Origin: Ensifer adhaerens
Lineage (GTDB): Bacteria > Pseudomonadota > Alphaproteobacteria > Rhizobiales > Rhizobiaceae
Assembly: GCF_002940685.1 (NCBI RefSeq)
Contig: NZ_PNFP01000009.1
Span: 248,001-312,000, forward strand
Length of the DNA stretch: 64,000 bases
Direction: 5' to 3'
Each line of letters starts with the position of its first letter. The first letter of the stretch is position 1. Shown piece by piece: positions 37,076 through 46,832 of the stretch. The position numbers were made by a program, and so were the translations under genes. The notes beneath the pieces are model-generated. The model was not told the origin of the DNA. It saw only the letters and a program-made list of their open reading frames with translations, and made no database searches.

Positions 37076-38389
37076 ATGAAAATCACGATGATCGGCGCCG
37101 GCTATGTTGGCCTTGTTTCCGGCGTGTGTTTTGCGGATTTCGGTCACGACGTCGTCTGCCTCGACAAGGACGAGAGCAAGATCGACGCCTTGATGCAGGG
37201 CCGCATCCCGATCTTCGAACCCGGTCTCGACCAATTGGTGGCAAGCAACGTCGCTTCAGGTCGACTCACCTTCACGACCGATCTCGTTGCGGCTGTCGCT
37301 GACAGCGACGTCATCTTCATCGCGGTCGGCACCCCGTCGCGGCGCGGTGACGGCCATGCCGACCTTTCCTATGTCCATGCCGCTGCCCGCGAGATTGCCG
37401 AGAACCTCAAGGGGTTCACCGTGATCGTGACGAAATCGACCGTTCCGGTCGGCACCGGCGACGAGGTTGAGCGCATCATCCGCGAAACCAATCCGGACGC
37501 CGATTTCGCCGTCGTCTCCAACCCGGAATTCCTGCGCGAAGGGGCGGCGATCGAAGACTTCAAGCGGCCCGACCGCATCGTCATCGGCCTGGCCGACGAC
37601 GATGCGCGGGCGCGCGAGGTGATGACCGAGGTCTACCGCCCGCTCTACCTCAACCAGTCGCCGCTCGTCTTCACGTCGCGCCGAACGTCGGAACTGATCA
37701 AATATGCAGGCAACGCCTTCCTGGCGATGAAGATTACCTTCATCAACGAGATGGCTGATCTGTGCGAGCGGGTCGGCGCCAATGTCCAGGACGTGGCCCG
37801 CGGCATCGGCCTTGACGGCCGCATCGGCTCGAAGTTCCTGCACGCAGGGCCAGGCTATGGCGGCTCATGTTTCCCGAAGGACACCTTGGCGCTGGTCAAG
37901 ACGGCACAGGACTATGACAGCCCGGTTCGACTGGTCGAGACGACGGTGGCCGTCAACGACAACCGCAAGCGGGCGATGGGACGCAAGGTGATCGCGGCGA
38001 CCGGCGGCGACGTGCGCGGCCGCAAGATCGCAATCCTCGGCCTCACCTTCAAGCCGAACACCGACGACATGCGCGACAGTCCGGCGATCGCGGTCGTCCA
38101 GACGCTGCAGGATGCCGGCGCCCATGTCATCGGATATGACCCGGAAGGCATGGAAAACGCGAAGAAGGTCATCGACGGGATCGACTATGCCAGCGACCCC
38201 TACGAGGCCGCCAACGAAGCCGACGCGCTGGTGATCGTTACCGAGTGGAACGAGTTCCGCGCCCTTGATTTCCGTCGCCTGAAGACCGTGATGAAGACGC
38301 CCATTCTCGTCGACCTCCGGAACATCTACCGCCAGGACGAGGTGGTGAAGCACGGCTTTACCTATTCGAGCGTCGGCCGGTCGAACTGA
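37076..38389 (+). CDS. rkpK: UDP-glucose 6-dehydrogenase
   Basis: 437 residues. MKITMIGAGYVGLVSGVCFADFGH binds NAD, STVPVGTGDEV and NPEFLREGAAI follow, and GYGGSCFPKDT holds the catalytic Cys (about 265). It oxidises UDP-glucose to UDP-glucuronate, which LpsL then epimerises. In Sinorhizobium the two genes are adjacent, as here. AGGAAAG stands before the ATG. The 169-bp gap from lpsL is AT-rich and may hold its own promoter. Confidence 0.94.
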   Translation: MKITMIGAGYVGLVSGVCFADFGHDVVCLDKDESKIDALMQGRIPIFEPGLDQLVASNVASGRLTFTTDLVAAVADSDVIFIAVGTPSRRGDGHADLSYVHAAAREIAENLKGFTVIVTKSTVPVGTGDEVERIIRETNPDADFAVVSNPEFLREGAAIEDFKRPDRIVIGLADDDARAREVMTEVYRPLYLNQSPLVFTSRRTSELIKYAGNAFLAMKITFINEMADLCERVGANVQDVARGIGLDGRIGSKFLHAGPGYGGSCFPKDTLALVKTAQDYDSPVRLVETTVAVNDNRKRAMGRKVIAATGGDVRGRKIAILGLTFKPNTDDMRDSPAIAVVQTLQDAGAHVIGYDPEGMENAKKVIDGIDYASDPYEAANEADALVIVTEWNEFRALDFRRLKTVMKTPILVDLRNIYRQDEVVKHGFTYSSVGRSN

Positions 38390-38409
38390 TCGTCGGCTTC
38401 TCGCAAAGC

Positions 38410-38727
38410 CTAGGCTTTCGGCATCGGCAGCGCCGGCAAGGTCTCCCAGCTCTTGCCGGCGAGAATGACGCAGCTTCGACCGTTGACGTCGGTGACGATC
38501 AGCGTCCAGCTGCCATTGTCGGCGGCATAGACCTCCAAGATGGCCTGCGGATTGATCTGGGCGGTCGCGGCCGGCTTCTCCCGGTACTGCCGCGCCAGAA
38601 ACGCGATCACCTCGGATCGCTCGGCGCAATTGATCGGGGTTTGCGAGACTGCTGGAACGGGGCGGGCCGTGACGCCGGCGAGAAGAAGTGCTGCCAGCGC
38701 GAGACCGCGGAACGCCTTGCGTATCAT
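38410..38727 (-). CDS. Small exported hypothetical protein, 105 residues
   Basis: A signal peptide (about 1-29, LALAALLLAGVTARPVPAVSQ) leads to a short globular domain. Two cysteines (PINCAER and GRSCVIL) could form a disulfide. The part ILEVYAADNGSWTLIVTDVNGRSCVILAGKSWE looks like a small beta unit. AGGAG precedes the ATG. It is convergent with rkpK; a 14-bp palindrome AAAGCCTAGGCTTT spans its stop codon. No family name known to me. Confidence 0.68.
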   Translation of the reverse strand: MIRKAFRGLALAALLLAGVTARPVPAVSQTPINCAERSEVIAFLARQYREKPAATAQINPQAILEVYAADNGSWTLIVTDVNGRSCVILAGKSWETLPALPMPKA

Positions 38728-38895
38728 AACGCAACTCCTTTCACCGGGAGCCCGGCGGAGGAGATTCCGCTGACGTGTTCCGCCGCCGACCGGCCGCTAC
38801 ATCGGCACCGCACTCAGGAACGTCAAACAGGTGCCGCCACAAGAAGAGTATGGCGGAAAGCCTGCCTTATTACAATTATCTAATTTATAAATCAT

Positions 38896-38925
38896 GCCAT
38901 CGGGACACCGAGGTGCCCCGACGGC
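38896..38925 (-). terminator. Hairpin downstream of tex
   Basis: An imperfect stem from GCCGTCGGGGCACC to GGTGTCCCGATGGC on the minus strand, followed by ATGATTTATAAATTAG, starts six bases past the tex stop. Confidence 0.45.
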
Positions 38926-38931
38926 AATGGC

Positions 38932-41244
38932 TCATTTGCGCTTCATCGCTTCCATCAGCGCCGCACCGAAGGCGCCCTGAGATGGCGCCTGCGGCTTTTG
39001 CTGCGGCCGCGCCGGCGCAGTACCGCGGTTGTTGCCGTTCGGCGCGCTCCCCCGGGCCTCACGGCCGGTCTCGGCGCCACCATCCTTGCGCATGGTCAGG
39101 CCGATCCGCTTGCGAGGTACGTCCACTTCGGTAACACGAACCTTCACCACATCGCCGGCCTTTACCACCTCATGCGGATCCTTGACGAAGCGATCCGCGA
39201 GCTGCGACACGTGCACGAGGCCGTCCTGATGGACGCCGATATCGACGAAGGCGCCGAAGGCGGCGACATTGGTGACGGTGCCTTCGAGCTGCATGCCGAC
39301 CTTCAGGTCCTTGATGTCGTCGATACCGTCGGCAAAGGTCGCGGTCTTGAAGCTCGGGCGCGGGTCGCGGCCCGGCTTTTCCAGTTCCGCGAGAATGTCC
39401 TTGACCGTCGGCAAGCCGAAGCGCTCGTCGACGAAGGCCTTCGGGTCAAGGCTCTTCAACGCAGCACTGTCGCCCATCAGCGCACGCACGTCGCGACCAC
39501 AGGCAGCAACGATCTTCTTGGCAACCCCATAGGCCTCCGGATGGACCGAGGAGGCGTCGAGCGGTTCCTTGCCGCTCGGAATGCGCAGGAAGCCCGCGCA
39601 TTGCTCGAAGGTACGCGCGCCGAGCCGCGGCACGTTCAGCAGCTCCTTGCGGCTCGCAAACGGGCCAGTCGCGTCGCGATGGGCGACGATCGCCTCGGCC
39701 GAGGATTTCCCGAGGCCGGACACACGCGCAAGCAGCGGCGCCGAGGCGGTGTTGACGTCGACACCGACGGCATTCACCGCGTCTTCGACAACCGCGTCCA
39801 GCGACCGGCTGAGCTTCGACTGGTCGACATCGTGCTGGTATTGGCCGACGCCGATCGACTTCGGCTCGATCTTCACGAGTTCGGCCAGCGGATCCTGCAG
39901 GCGGCGGGCGATCGAAACTGCACCGCGCAGCGAAACGTCGAGACCGGGAAACTCCAGGGCGGCCGTTTCGGAGGCCGAGTAGACCGAGGCGCCGGCTTCC
40001 GAAACGATGACCTTGGTCGGCTTCGGCGCCGGAAGCTGCTGGAGCATATCGGCCACGAGCTTTTCCGTTTCGCGGCTGCCGGTGCCGTTGCCGATGGCGA
40101 TCAGCTCCACCTTGTGCTTGCGAACGAGCGACGCCAGTTCGGCCTGGGTGCCGCGCACGTCGTTTTTCGGCGGGAACGGATAGACGGTCGTCGTCTCCAG
40201 CAGCTTGCCCGTGCCGTCGACGATGGCGACCTTGACGCCGGTGCGGATGCCCGGATCGAGCCCCATCGTCGCGCGCGAGCCCGCGGGTGCCGCCAGCAGC
40301 AGGTCCTTGAGGTTGCGGGCAAAGACGTGGATCGCCTCCTCTTCGGCGCGCTCGCGCAGTTCGCGCATCAGATCGAGCGACAGCGACATCGAGAGCTTCA
40401 CGCGCCAGGTCCAGCCGATCATTTCGGCGAGCCATTTGTCGCCCGGCAGCTGGGCGCCGACGGTGTAGGCGGCGGCGATCATGCGCTCGACCGGCTTGAC
40501 CGGCGATGTATCGTCCTGGTCGACGACGATGTCGACGGAGAGCACCTCCTCGTTCCAGCCGCGCAGCATGGCAAGCGCCCGGTGGCCCGGGGTCGTCGCC
40601 CAGCGCTCGGAATGATCGAAGTAGTCGGAGAACTTGGCGCCCGCCTCCTGCTTGCCGTCGACGACCTTGGCGCGCAGGAAGGCGGCGCCCTTCATGTGGT
40701 TGCGCAGCCGGCCGAGCAGATCGGCATTCTCGGTCATGCCTTCGGCAATGATGTCGCGCGCGCCATCGAGCGCCGTCTTCACGTCGGGCACGTCCGCGGT
40801 CAGGAAGGCGGCGGCGCGATCGGCCGGCGCAACCGCGCGGTCGGCAAGGATCGCCTCGGCGAGAGGTCCAAGCCCACGCTCGCGCGCGATCTCGGCCTTG
40901 GTGCGGCGCTTCGGCTTATAGGGCAGATAGATGTCCTCGAGCTCCGCCTTGGTTTCGACGGCGGCGATCTTGGCTTCGAGTTCGGCGGTCAGCTTGTCCT
41001 GCCCGCGGATCGATTCGAGGATCGACGCCCGGCGCGCCTCGAGTTCGCGCAGATAGGTCAGCCGTTCCGAAAGCACACGCAGCTGCGTATCGTCGAGCCC
41101 GCCGGTCACTTCCTTGCGGTAGCGCGCGATGAACGGCACCGTTGCGCCCTCGTCGAGCAGCTCGACCGCTGCAACGACCTGCGATGGTGTCGCCTTGATT
41201 TCGCTGGCGATGATGGCGGCGATAGATTTTGCGGGGCTGGCCAT
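38932..41244 (-). CDS. tex: Tex-type RNA-binding transcription accessory protein
   Basis: 770 residues. Domains in order are the N-terminal Tex helices ([21 protein letters not shown]), a YqgF/RNase H-like domain ([17 protein letters not shown]), helix-hairpin-helix units ([26 protein letters not shown]) and a C-terminal S1 domain ([33 protein letters not shown]). A disordered basic tail closes it. Tex binds RNA and influences transcription and stress tolerance. The start MASPAKS at 41244 fits the family; the 49-residue extension before it does not. Confidence 0.93.
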   Translation of the reverse strand: MASPAKSIAAIIASEIKATPSQVVAAVELLDEGATVPFIARYRKEVTGGLDDTQLRVLSERLTYLRELEARRASILESIRGQDKLTAELEAKIAAVETKAELEDIYLPYKPKRRTKAEIARERGLGPLAEAILADRAVAPADRAAAFLTADVPDVKTALDGARDIIAEGMTENADLLGRLRNHMKGAAFLRAKVVDGKQEAGAKFSDYFDHSERWATTPGHRALAMLRGWNEEVLSVDIVVDQDDTSPVKPVERMIAAAYTVGAQLPGDKWLAEMIGWTWRVKLSMSLSLDLMRELRERAEEEAIHVFARNLKDLLLAAPAGSRATMGLDPGIRTGVKVAIVDGTGKLLETTTVYPFPPKNDVRGTQAELASLVRKHKVELIAIGNGTGSRETEKLVADMLQQLPAPKPTKVIVSEAGASVYSASETAALEFPGLDVSLRGAVSIARRLQDPLAELVKIEPKSIGVGQYQHDVDQSKLSRSLDAVVEDAVNAVGVDVNTASAPLLARVSGLGKSSAEAIVAHRDATGPFASRKELLNVPRLGARTFEQCAGFLRIPSGKEPLDASSVHPEAYGVAKKIVAACGRDVRALMGDSAALKSLDPKAFVDERFGLPTVKDILAELEKPGRDPRPSFKTATFADGIDDIKDLKVGMQLEGTVTNVAAFGAFVDIGVHQDGLVHVSQLADRFVKDPHEVVKAGDVVKVRVTEVDVPRKRIGLTMRKDGGAETGREARGSAPNGNNRGTAPARPQQKPQAPSQGAFGAALMEAMKRK

Positions 41245-41350
41245 AGGGGAGTTCCGTCTTTGCTGTTTGGTCGGCGACCATAAAGGCGCAGACCTTGAAG
41301 GCCAAGTGAAGGCCTTCGGCGGAAAACCGGAACTCCACAGAAGATGGATC

Positions 41351-41382
41351 GGCCGCCCCGCTTTCAGGCGGAACGGCCGAGG
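41351..41382 (-). terminator. Hairpin downstream of cfa
   Basis: Arms TCGGCCG / CGGCCGA with an inner CCGC / GCGG pairing lie three bases past the cfa stop on the minus strand. The T-tail is weak. Confidence 0.35.
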
Positions 41383-41384
41383 AT

Positions 41385-42692
41385 TCAGCACGCCATGGCG
41401 GCAGGCTCGACATGCTCTTGTTCAGGCACGACGTCCCAGGTGTTGACGGGTTCAAGCGGCGGCCGGCGCTTTTCGAACTCGATCAATTGCCGTTCCCTTT
41501 CCTCGATATAGCCGCGCGAGACCGGCACCGCACCGAGAGACGGCGAGATCTGCAGCTGGAAGATGAAATGCTTGTCGTAGAGGAAAGCCGTCTCCGACGC
41601 GGCCAGATAGAACTCCCACATGCGGAAGAACCGCTCGTCATAGAGCTTGATCGCCTCTTCGCGTCGGGCGACGAAGCGCTCGCGCCAAGCCCGGAGCGTC
41701 CAGGCATAGTGCATCGGCAGCACTTCGACATCCTTCACCAGCAGCCGCGTGCGCTCGACCGAGGGCAGAACCTCCGAAAGCGCCGGAATGTAGCCGCCTG
41801 GGAAGATGTACTTCTCGATCCACGGGTTGGTGGCCCAGGGCTTGTAGATCTGGCCGATCGAGTGCAGCAGCATGACGCCGTCCGGTTTCAACAGCTCCTT
41901 CATCTTGTCGAAGAAGTTGCCGTAGTTGCCGATGCCGACATGCTCGAACATGCCGACCGAGACGATGCGGTCGAACTGCCGACCTTGCAGCGTGCGGTAG
42001 TCCTGCAGTTCGAAGCGGACCCGATCGGAGAGCCCGCGCCTGGCGGCACGATCGCGCGAAACCTTCAGCTGCTCTTCGCTGAGCGTGATGCCGGTGACCT
42101 CCACTCCGGAGGATTCGGCCAGATACATCGCCATGCCGCCCCAGCCGGAGCCGACCTCGAGCACCTTCTGGCCCGGTTCGAGCAGGAGCTTTGCTGCGAC
42201 GTGCCGTTTCTTGGCGAGTTGGGCGGCATCCAGCGATATGCCCCGCGGCTGAAAATAGGCGCAGGAGTATTGCCAGTCCTCATCGAGGAACAGATTGAAG
42301 AGCTTGCGATCGAGATCATAGTGATGGGCGACATTGTGCCGGTTGCGATTGACCGGCAGGCGGCTTACCACCTGTTGGCGCAGGACATGCCAGAGCGCCG
42401 TCAACGTATTGGTCGCCGTTACCGCGTTCTCGAGCCCGTTCTTTTTCACGATCGAGATCACGTCAAAGATGTCGCCCTTTTCGATGACGACACGCCCGTC
42501 CATGTACAATTCACCGAAGCGAAGCCCGGGATCCCGAACGATCGCCGCCTCCGCCTCCGCATCGACGATGCGGATTGATGCCGGCTTTCCGCTGCCGTCA
42601 CCCAGTTGCACTTCTTCACCGGAAGAAAAGACAACCGCCAGGTTACCGTTGCGCACCAGACGGCGAAGCATTGTCAACAACGCTGCATTCAT
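41385..42692 (-). CDS. cfa: Cyclopropane-fatty-acyl-phospholipid synthase
   Basis: 435 residues. The C-terminal methyltransferase domain carries the SAM motif [17 protein letters not shown] and the CFA marks [46 protein letters not shown] and [12 protein letters not shown]. It adds a methylene bridge from SAM to unsaturated acyl chains of membrane phospholipids, a response to acid or stationary phase. Sinorhizobium has more than one cfa paralogue, so I cannot say which this is. GGGGTGAG precedes the ATG. Confidence 0.92.
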   Translation of the reverse strand: MNAALLTMLRRLVRNGNLAVVFSSGEEVQLGDGSGKPASIRIVDAEAEAAIVRDPGLRFGELYMDGRVVIEKGDIFDVISIVKKNGLENAVTATNTLTALWHVLRQQVVSRLPVNRNRHNVAHHYDLDRKLFNLFLDEDWQYSCAYFQPRGISLDAAQLAKKRHVAAKLLLEPGQKVLEVGSGWGGMAMYLAESSGVEVTGITLSEEQLKVSRDRAARRGLSDRVRFELQDYRTLQGRQFDRIVSVGMFEHVGIGNYGNFFDKMKELLKPDGVMLLHSIGQIYKPWATNPWIEKYIFPGGYIPALSEVLPSVERTRLLVKDVEVLPMHYAWTLRAWRERFVARREEAIKLYDERFFRMWEFYLAASETAFLYDKHFIFQLQISPSLGAVPVSRGYIEERERQLIEFEKRRPPLEPVNTWDVVPEQEHVEPAAMAC

Positions 42693-43111
42693 ATCTCACC
42701 CCTACCAGACCGACCTGTCGTGTCCTGGTGCATGAGAGATGCGAAGGGTCGGCTCCTTCGGGGCTTCCGGAGTAGTGGCGCAGGGCGCATCGGGAACAGG
42801 CGCCAGCGCGTCCGGAAGCGGCGAGAACCGGCACGGGCATAGCCTCACGGGTATCCGGCGGGCACATCTGGCTCCTCGTGCGTGCATCGCCGCGAATTCG
42901 TCAGGCAGCCGCCATCGGGCTCCTATCCATCAGAACTCAAGTTAAGGTAGGAAGTTTCGATCGCTTGACAATGGGTTCTTTATGGCCCCTCATAAATTTG
43001 TTTCCTTAGCAAATACTGAGAAACAAACCGAGAGCATGTCGCGCGAAGGTGCGCAGCGGCTTGCGGCGACGACATGCGCCAAATCCATAACCCAAAGCGC
43101 ATCGACGCGCT
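42693..43111. other. 419-bp non-coding gap ahead of cfa
   Basis: The gap lies between the cfa start and the GST stop on the same strand, so it should hold the cfa promoter. A TTGACA on the plus strand (about 42,964) and several AT-rich patches (42,940-43,030) are the only promoter-like elements. The short frames here look like chance. I see no repeat or tRNA. Confidence 0.4.
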
Positions 43112-44110
43112 TCAGGCGCCGGCGACGGCCCGACCGGGCAGGCGCGCACGGTCATGCGGCCGGTCGAAATCAAGCACAGGGCCTGCCGGCACGACGCGGG
43201 TCGGGTTGATGTGGGCGATACCGTAGTAGCCGCGCTTGATATGGTCGACGCGCACGCTGTCGCGGATGCCCGGCCATTGGTAGATCTCGCGCAGGTAGTT
43301 CGACAGCGCCGGATAATCCTCGATCCGGCGGATGTTGCATTTGAACGCGCCGTGATAAGCCGCATCGAAACGTACGAGCGTGACGAAGAGGCGAATGTCG
43401 GCCTCGGTCAGGTTCTGGTCGGCGAGGTACCGGTTGTCCGCAAGGTGGGCCTCCAGCTCGTCGAGCATGCCAAACAGGCTTGCCACCGCCTCGTCATAGG
43501 CGTCTTGCGTCTTGGCGAAGCCGGCGCGATAGACGCCGTTGTTGACGCGCTCGTAGATCGGGCCGTTCCAGCGATCGATCTCGGCACGCAGCGCCTCGGG
43601 GTAGAAATCCAGGCGGTTGCCGGTAAGCCCGTCAAAGGCGGAATTCAGGATGCGGATGATATCGGCGGACTCGTTGTTGACGATCCGCCCTTCGCGCATA
43701 TCCCAGAGCACGGGGACGGAGGCCTTGCCGGTGTAGGTCGGGTCGCTCGCCACGTAGAGCTCGTAATGGAAGCGGATCTTGCCGACGCGCTCGCCGGCAT
43801 CGACCGGCTCGTCATAGACCCAGCCGTCGTCTCCGAGTTCCGGATGAGAAACAGTCAGACCAACAATGTCCTGCAAGCCCTTGAGATTGCGGAAGGCAAT
43901 CGTGCGCGAAGCCCAGGGGCAGAGATAGGAGACGAACAGCCGGAAGCGACCGGCCTCGGCCGGCAAGGCCTCCTGTCCGTCCGGGCCGGGCCTGCCATCC
44001 GGCGTGATCCAGCGGTGAAAGCGTGTCGGCTCGCGATGGAACGCACCACCCTTCATTTCGCTTGCCGCAACGTCGCCTTTGACCCATTTTCCCTCGACAA
44101 GCTGCGGCAT
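43112..44110 (-). CDS. Glutathionyl-hydroquinone reductase (omega-type GST, YqjG/ECM4-like)
   Basis: 332 residues. The thioredoxin-like domain holds the catalytic motif CPWA (Cys64 in SYLCPWASR) plus VPVLWDMREGRIVNNESADIIRILN. The helical domain has ADQNLTEADIRLFVTLVRFDAAYHGAFKCN. These proteins remove glutathione from quinone adducts. The start at 44110 follows GGAGAAGAG. It is divergent from the GDPD gene with a 180-bp gap. The pairing with detoxification-type proteins nearby (arsC) may be chance. Confidence 0.9.
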   Translation of the reverse strand: MPQLVEGKWVKGDVAASEMKGGAFHREPTRFHRWITPDGRPGPDGQEALPAEAGRFRLFVSYLCPWASRTIAFRNLKGLQDIVGLTVSHPELGDDGWVYDEPVDAGERVGKIRFHYELYVASDPTYTGKASVPVLWDMREGRIVNNESADIIRILNSAFDGLTGNRLDFYPEALRAEIDRWNGPIYERVNNGVYRAGFAKTQDAYDEAVASLFGMLDELEAHLADNRYLADQNLTEADIRLFVTLVRFDAAYHGAFKCNIRRIEDYPALSNYLREIYQWPGIRDSVRVDHIKRGYYGIAHINPTRVVPAGPVLDFDRPHDRARLPGRAVAGA

Positions 44111-44290
44111 CTCTCTTCTCCCGGATTGCAAGTCAGTGACGGCTACCTCTCACGGGCCTTGGGCCACGGTCAACCGCGCGCGCGGGTGACACATTGTTCG
44201 CAATCCGCGACCCGCCCGCACGCGATACGTGCAAAACATCATCGTCGCGCCACAATGTCGGGCAATCCCGATTCCAAGAGGAGAATCAGG

Positions 44291-45280
44291 ATGAAGAAAG
44301 CTCTTGCCATCGTCGTGCTGTTTGTCGCGGTCGTGTGGTTGATGAACACATCGCTGTTTATCGCGCCGCCGGCGGGCACCGCAAAGCTGCTTGCCCACCG
44401 GGGCATGCACCAAACCTATCCAAAGGAGAACGTCGGCAGGGATACGTGTACCGCCACGATCATAAATACGCCGGCGCATCCCTATCTCGAAAACACGATC
44501 GCCTCGATGCAGGCTGCCTTCGACGCCGGCGCCGATGTCGTCGAACTCGACGTGCATCTGACCCCGGACAGACAGTTCGCCGTCTTCCACGACTGGACGC
44601 TCGATTGCCGGACCGAAGCCAAGGGCGTGACCGAGGAAACGCCGATGGCAACCCTGAAGTCTCTCGACATCGGCTACGGCTATACGGCCGACGGCGGCAA
44701 GACCTTCCCCTTCCGCGGCAAGGGCGTCGGCCAGATGCCGACGCTCGAGGAAGTGCTGGCCGCCCTGCCCGACCGCAAGTTCCTGATCAACTTCAAGAGC
44801 CGTCGCGCCGAGGAAGGTGCTGAACTCGCAGCACGGGCCGAAGCGCAACCGCAATGGCGGGAGGCGGTGTTCGGGGTCTATGGCGGCGAGGAGCCGACCC
44901 GCGAGACGCTAAAGCGCCTGCAAGGCATGCGCGGTTACGATAGGACGTCAACGATGGCCTGCCTCACCCGCTATCTCGGCTATGGCTGGACCGGCCTGAT
45001 GCCGGACGCCTGCAAGAACACGTTTGTGATCGTGCCCGGCAACTATGCGCCGTTTCTCTGGGGCTGGCCCGACCGTTTCGCTGCGCGGATGAAAGCGGCC
45101 GGCAGCGAGATCATCCTGCTCGGCCCCTATGATGGTGGTGACTCCACCACCGGCATCGACACGATGCAGGACCTGGAAATGGTGCCGCCGGGGTTTTCCG
45201 GTTACATCTGGACAAACCGCATCGAGATGATCGGCCCGGTGCTCGCAAAGCGGCAGGTGGCCGAAGCGAGCGTGAACTGA
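44291..45280 (+). CDS. Glycerophosphodiester phosphodiesterase-family protein, membrane-anchored
   Basis: 329 residues. One N-terminal hydrophobic segment (ALAIVVLFVAVVWLMN) is a signal anchor. The GDPD barrel shows LLAHRG, ENTIASMQAAFDAGADVVELDVHLTPD and FHDWTLD, the metal-binding and catalytic set. About 28 residues lie between HRG and ENT, longer than usual, and include a cysteine. The enzyme would split glycerophosphodiesters in the periplasm. GAGGAG lies before the ATG at 44291; an ATG at 44255 is the alternative. Confidence 0.85.
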   Translation: MKKALAIVVLFVAVVWLMNTSLFIAPPAGTAKLLAHRGMHQTYPKENVGRDTCTATIINTPAHPYLENTIASMQAAFDAGADVVELDVHLTPDRQFAVFHDWTLDCRTEAKGVTEETPMATLKSLDIGYGYTADGGKTFPFRGKGVGQMPTLEEVLAALPDRKFLINFKSRRAEEGAELAARAEAQPQWREAVFGVYGGEEPTRETLKRLQGMRGYDRTSTMACLTRYLGYGWTGLMPDACKNTFVIVPGNYAPFLWGWPDRFAARMKAAGSEIILLGPYDGGDSTTGIDTMQDLEMVPPGFSGYIWTNRIEMIGPVLAKRQVAEASVN

Positions 45281-45342
45281 CACCGCAGGCGGCCGACTTG
45301 CCTCCAGGCGGCTTCGACCCTATGGCTTTGAGAAACCGTTAG

Positions 45343-45368
45343 GACCGGCGGAAATGCCGGTCTTAACT
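45343..45368 (+). terminator. Terminator-like hairpin after the GDPD gene
   Basis: GACCGGC / GCCGGTC with a 6-base loop is followed by TTAACTTC, between the GDPD and arsC genes. It ends 17 bases before the arsC start, so it may also affect arsC translation. Confidence 0.45.
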
Positions 45369-45385
45369 TCGCGGAAGGCAAGCGC

Positions 45386-45814
45386 ATGACTGTCACGATC
45401 TACCACAATCCCGCCTGCGGCACCTCGCGCAACACGCTGGCGATGATCCGCAACGCCGGCATCGAGCCGACGGTGATCGCGTATCTGCAGGCGCCGCCGT
45501 CGCGGCAGGCACTGGAAAGGATGATCGCGGATGCCGGCCTGACCGCGCGTGAGGTCATCCGCGAGAAAGGCACACCCTATGCGGAACTCGGGCTTGCCGA
45601 CCCCACCGTCAGCGACGAGCAGCTGCTCGACGCGATGATCGCGCATCCGATCCTCATCAATCGTCCCTTCGTCATAACACCGATGGGTACGAGACTGTGC
45701 CGCCCGTCCGAACGGGTGCTCGACATCCTGCCCGACACCCACGAGGGACCGTTCTCGAAGGAGGACGGCGAAGCGGTTCTCGATGCGAATGGAAAGCGCA
45801 TAGCCGGCGCTTGA
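45386..45814 (+). CDS. arsC: Glutaredoxin-dependent arsenate reductase
   Basis: 142 residues, thioredoxin-like ArsC of the E. coli plasmid type. The active-site loop YHNPACGTSRNT has the catalytic Cys11. The Arg cluster includes RPFVITPMGTRLCRPSE. It reduces arsenate to arsenite with glutathione and glutaredoxin. No ars efflux or regulator gene sits next to it. Confidence 0.92.
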   Translation: MTVTIYHNPACGTSRNTLAMIRNAGIEPTVIAYLQAPPSRQALERMIADAGLTAREVIREKGTPYAELGLADPTVSDEQLLDAMIAHPILINRPFVITPMGTRLCRPSERVLDILPDTHEGPFSKEDGEAVLDANGKRIAGA

Positions 45815-45838
45815 GACCGCCTGCGGCGGTGAGCGGTA

Positions 45839-45862
45839 CGGCACCCGTTTCAACGGGTGCCG
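45839..45862. terminator. Stem-loop between arsC and era
   Basis: A strong 11-bp stem CGGCACCCGTT / AACGGGTGCCG with a 2-base loop lies between convergent genes. Neither strand shows a good T-tract. Confidence 0.4.
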
Positions 45863-45894
45863 AAAACATCACACCGGACGGTGTGCGTGCGGCC

Positions 45895-46824
45895 TTATCG
45901 CGGGAATTCCAGGCCCATTTCGCGGAAGCGTTCGGGGTCGTCGCCCCAGTTCTCGCGTACCTTGACGAACAGGAACAGGTGCACCGGCTGCTCGAGGATC
46001 TCGGAGATTTCCTTGCGCGATGCCGTCGAGATCGCCTTGATCGCATCGCCGTTCTTACCGAGTGCGATCTTCTTCTGGCTCTCGCGCTCGACATAGATCA
46101 CCTGCTCGATGCGCACCGAGCCGTCCTTGCGCTCTTCCCACTTCTCGGTCTCGACATGCGAGGCATAGGGAAGTTCCTGGTGCAGCCGCAGGAAGAGCTT
46201 TTCGCGGGTGATTTCGGCGGCAAGCTGGCGCATCGGCAGATCGGAGATCTGGTCTTCCGGATAGTACCAGGGGCCTTCCGGCAGCGTCTCGGCCAGGTAA
46301 TCCATCAGATCCGCACAGCCCGAGCCGTTCAGCGCCGAGATCATGAAGGTGCGCTCGAACTTGATCGTCTCGTTGGCGGCGGCCGCCAGCTTCAAGAGGT
46401 CTTCGGGACGAACCTGGTCGATCTTGTTCAGCACCAGGATCTTCGGCTGGTGCACTTCCTTCAACCCCTCAAGGATCGCTTCCGCATCGCCCTTCAGGCC
46501 GCGCTCGCTGTCGATCAGGAACATGATCACGTCCGCATCCTTGGCGCCGCCCCAGGCGGTCGTGACCATGGCGCGGTCGAGCCGGCGGCGCGGCTTGAAG
46601 ATGCCGGGCGTGTCCATGAAGACGATCTGGGCGTTGTCATGAATGGCAATGCCACGCACGATCGCGCGCGTCGTCTGCACCTTGTGGCTGACGATCGAAA
46701 CCTTGGCTCCGACGAGGCGGTTAACCAGGGTCGACTTGCCGGCGTTGGTCGCGCCGATCATCGCCACGAAACCCGAGTGGGTCGGCGCGCCTTCGGCGGC
46801 CGTATCTTTTTCCATGTCCGTCAT
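45895..46824 (-). CDS. era: GTPase Era
   Basis: 309 residues. The G domain shows GATNAGKST (G1), DTPGIF (G3) and NKID (G4). The KH domain contains YVERESQKKIALGKNGDAIKAIS. Era binds 16S rRNA and the 30S subunit. I use the ATG at 46824, nine bases after the rnc stop, with GGAAA upstream. The longer frame would overlap rnc and add residues unlike the family. Confidence 0.94.
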   Translation of the reverse strand: MTDMEKDTAAEGAPTHSGFVAMIGATNAGKSTLVNRLVGAKVSIVSHKVQTTRAIVRGIAIHDNAQIVFMDTPGIFKPRRRLDRAMVTTAWGGAKDADVIMFLIDSERGLKGDAEAILEGLKEVHQPKILVLNKIDQVRPEDLLKLAAAANETIKFERTFMISALNGSGCADLMDYLAETLPEGPWYYPEDQISDLPMRQLAAEITREKLFLRLHQELPYASHVETEKWEERKDGSVRIEQVIYVERESQKKIALGKNGDAIKAISTASRKEISEILEQPVHLFLFVKVRENWGDDPERFREMGLEFPR

Positions 46825-46832
46825 GTTTTCCG

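Noticed and set aside
39446..40435. 329-codon leftward frame inside tex
   Set aside because: An alternative frame of tex, Arg-rich and without motifs.
42982..43209. 75-codon plus-strand frame past the GST gene end
   Set aside because: It overlaps the GST coding region antiparallel and turns Arg-rich, as GC-rich shadow frames do.
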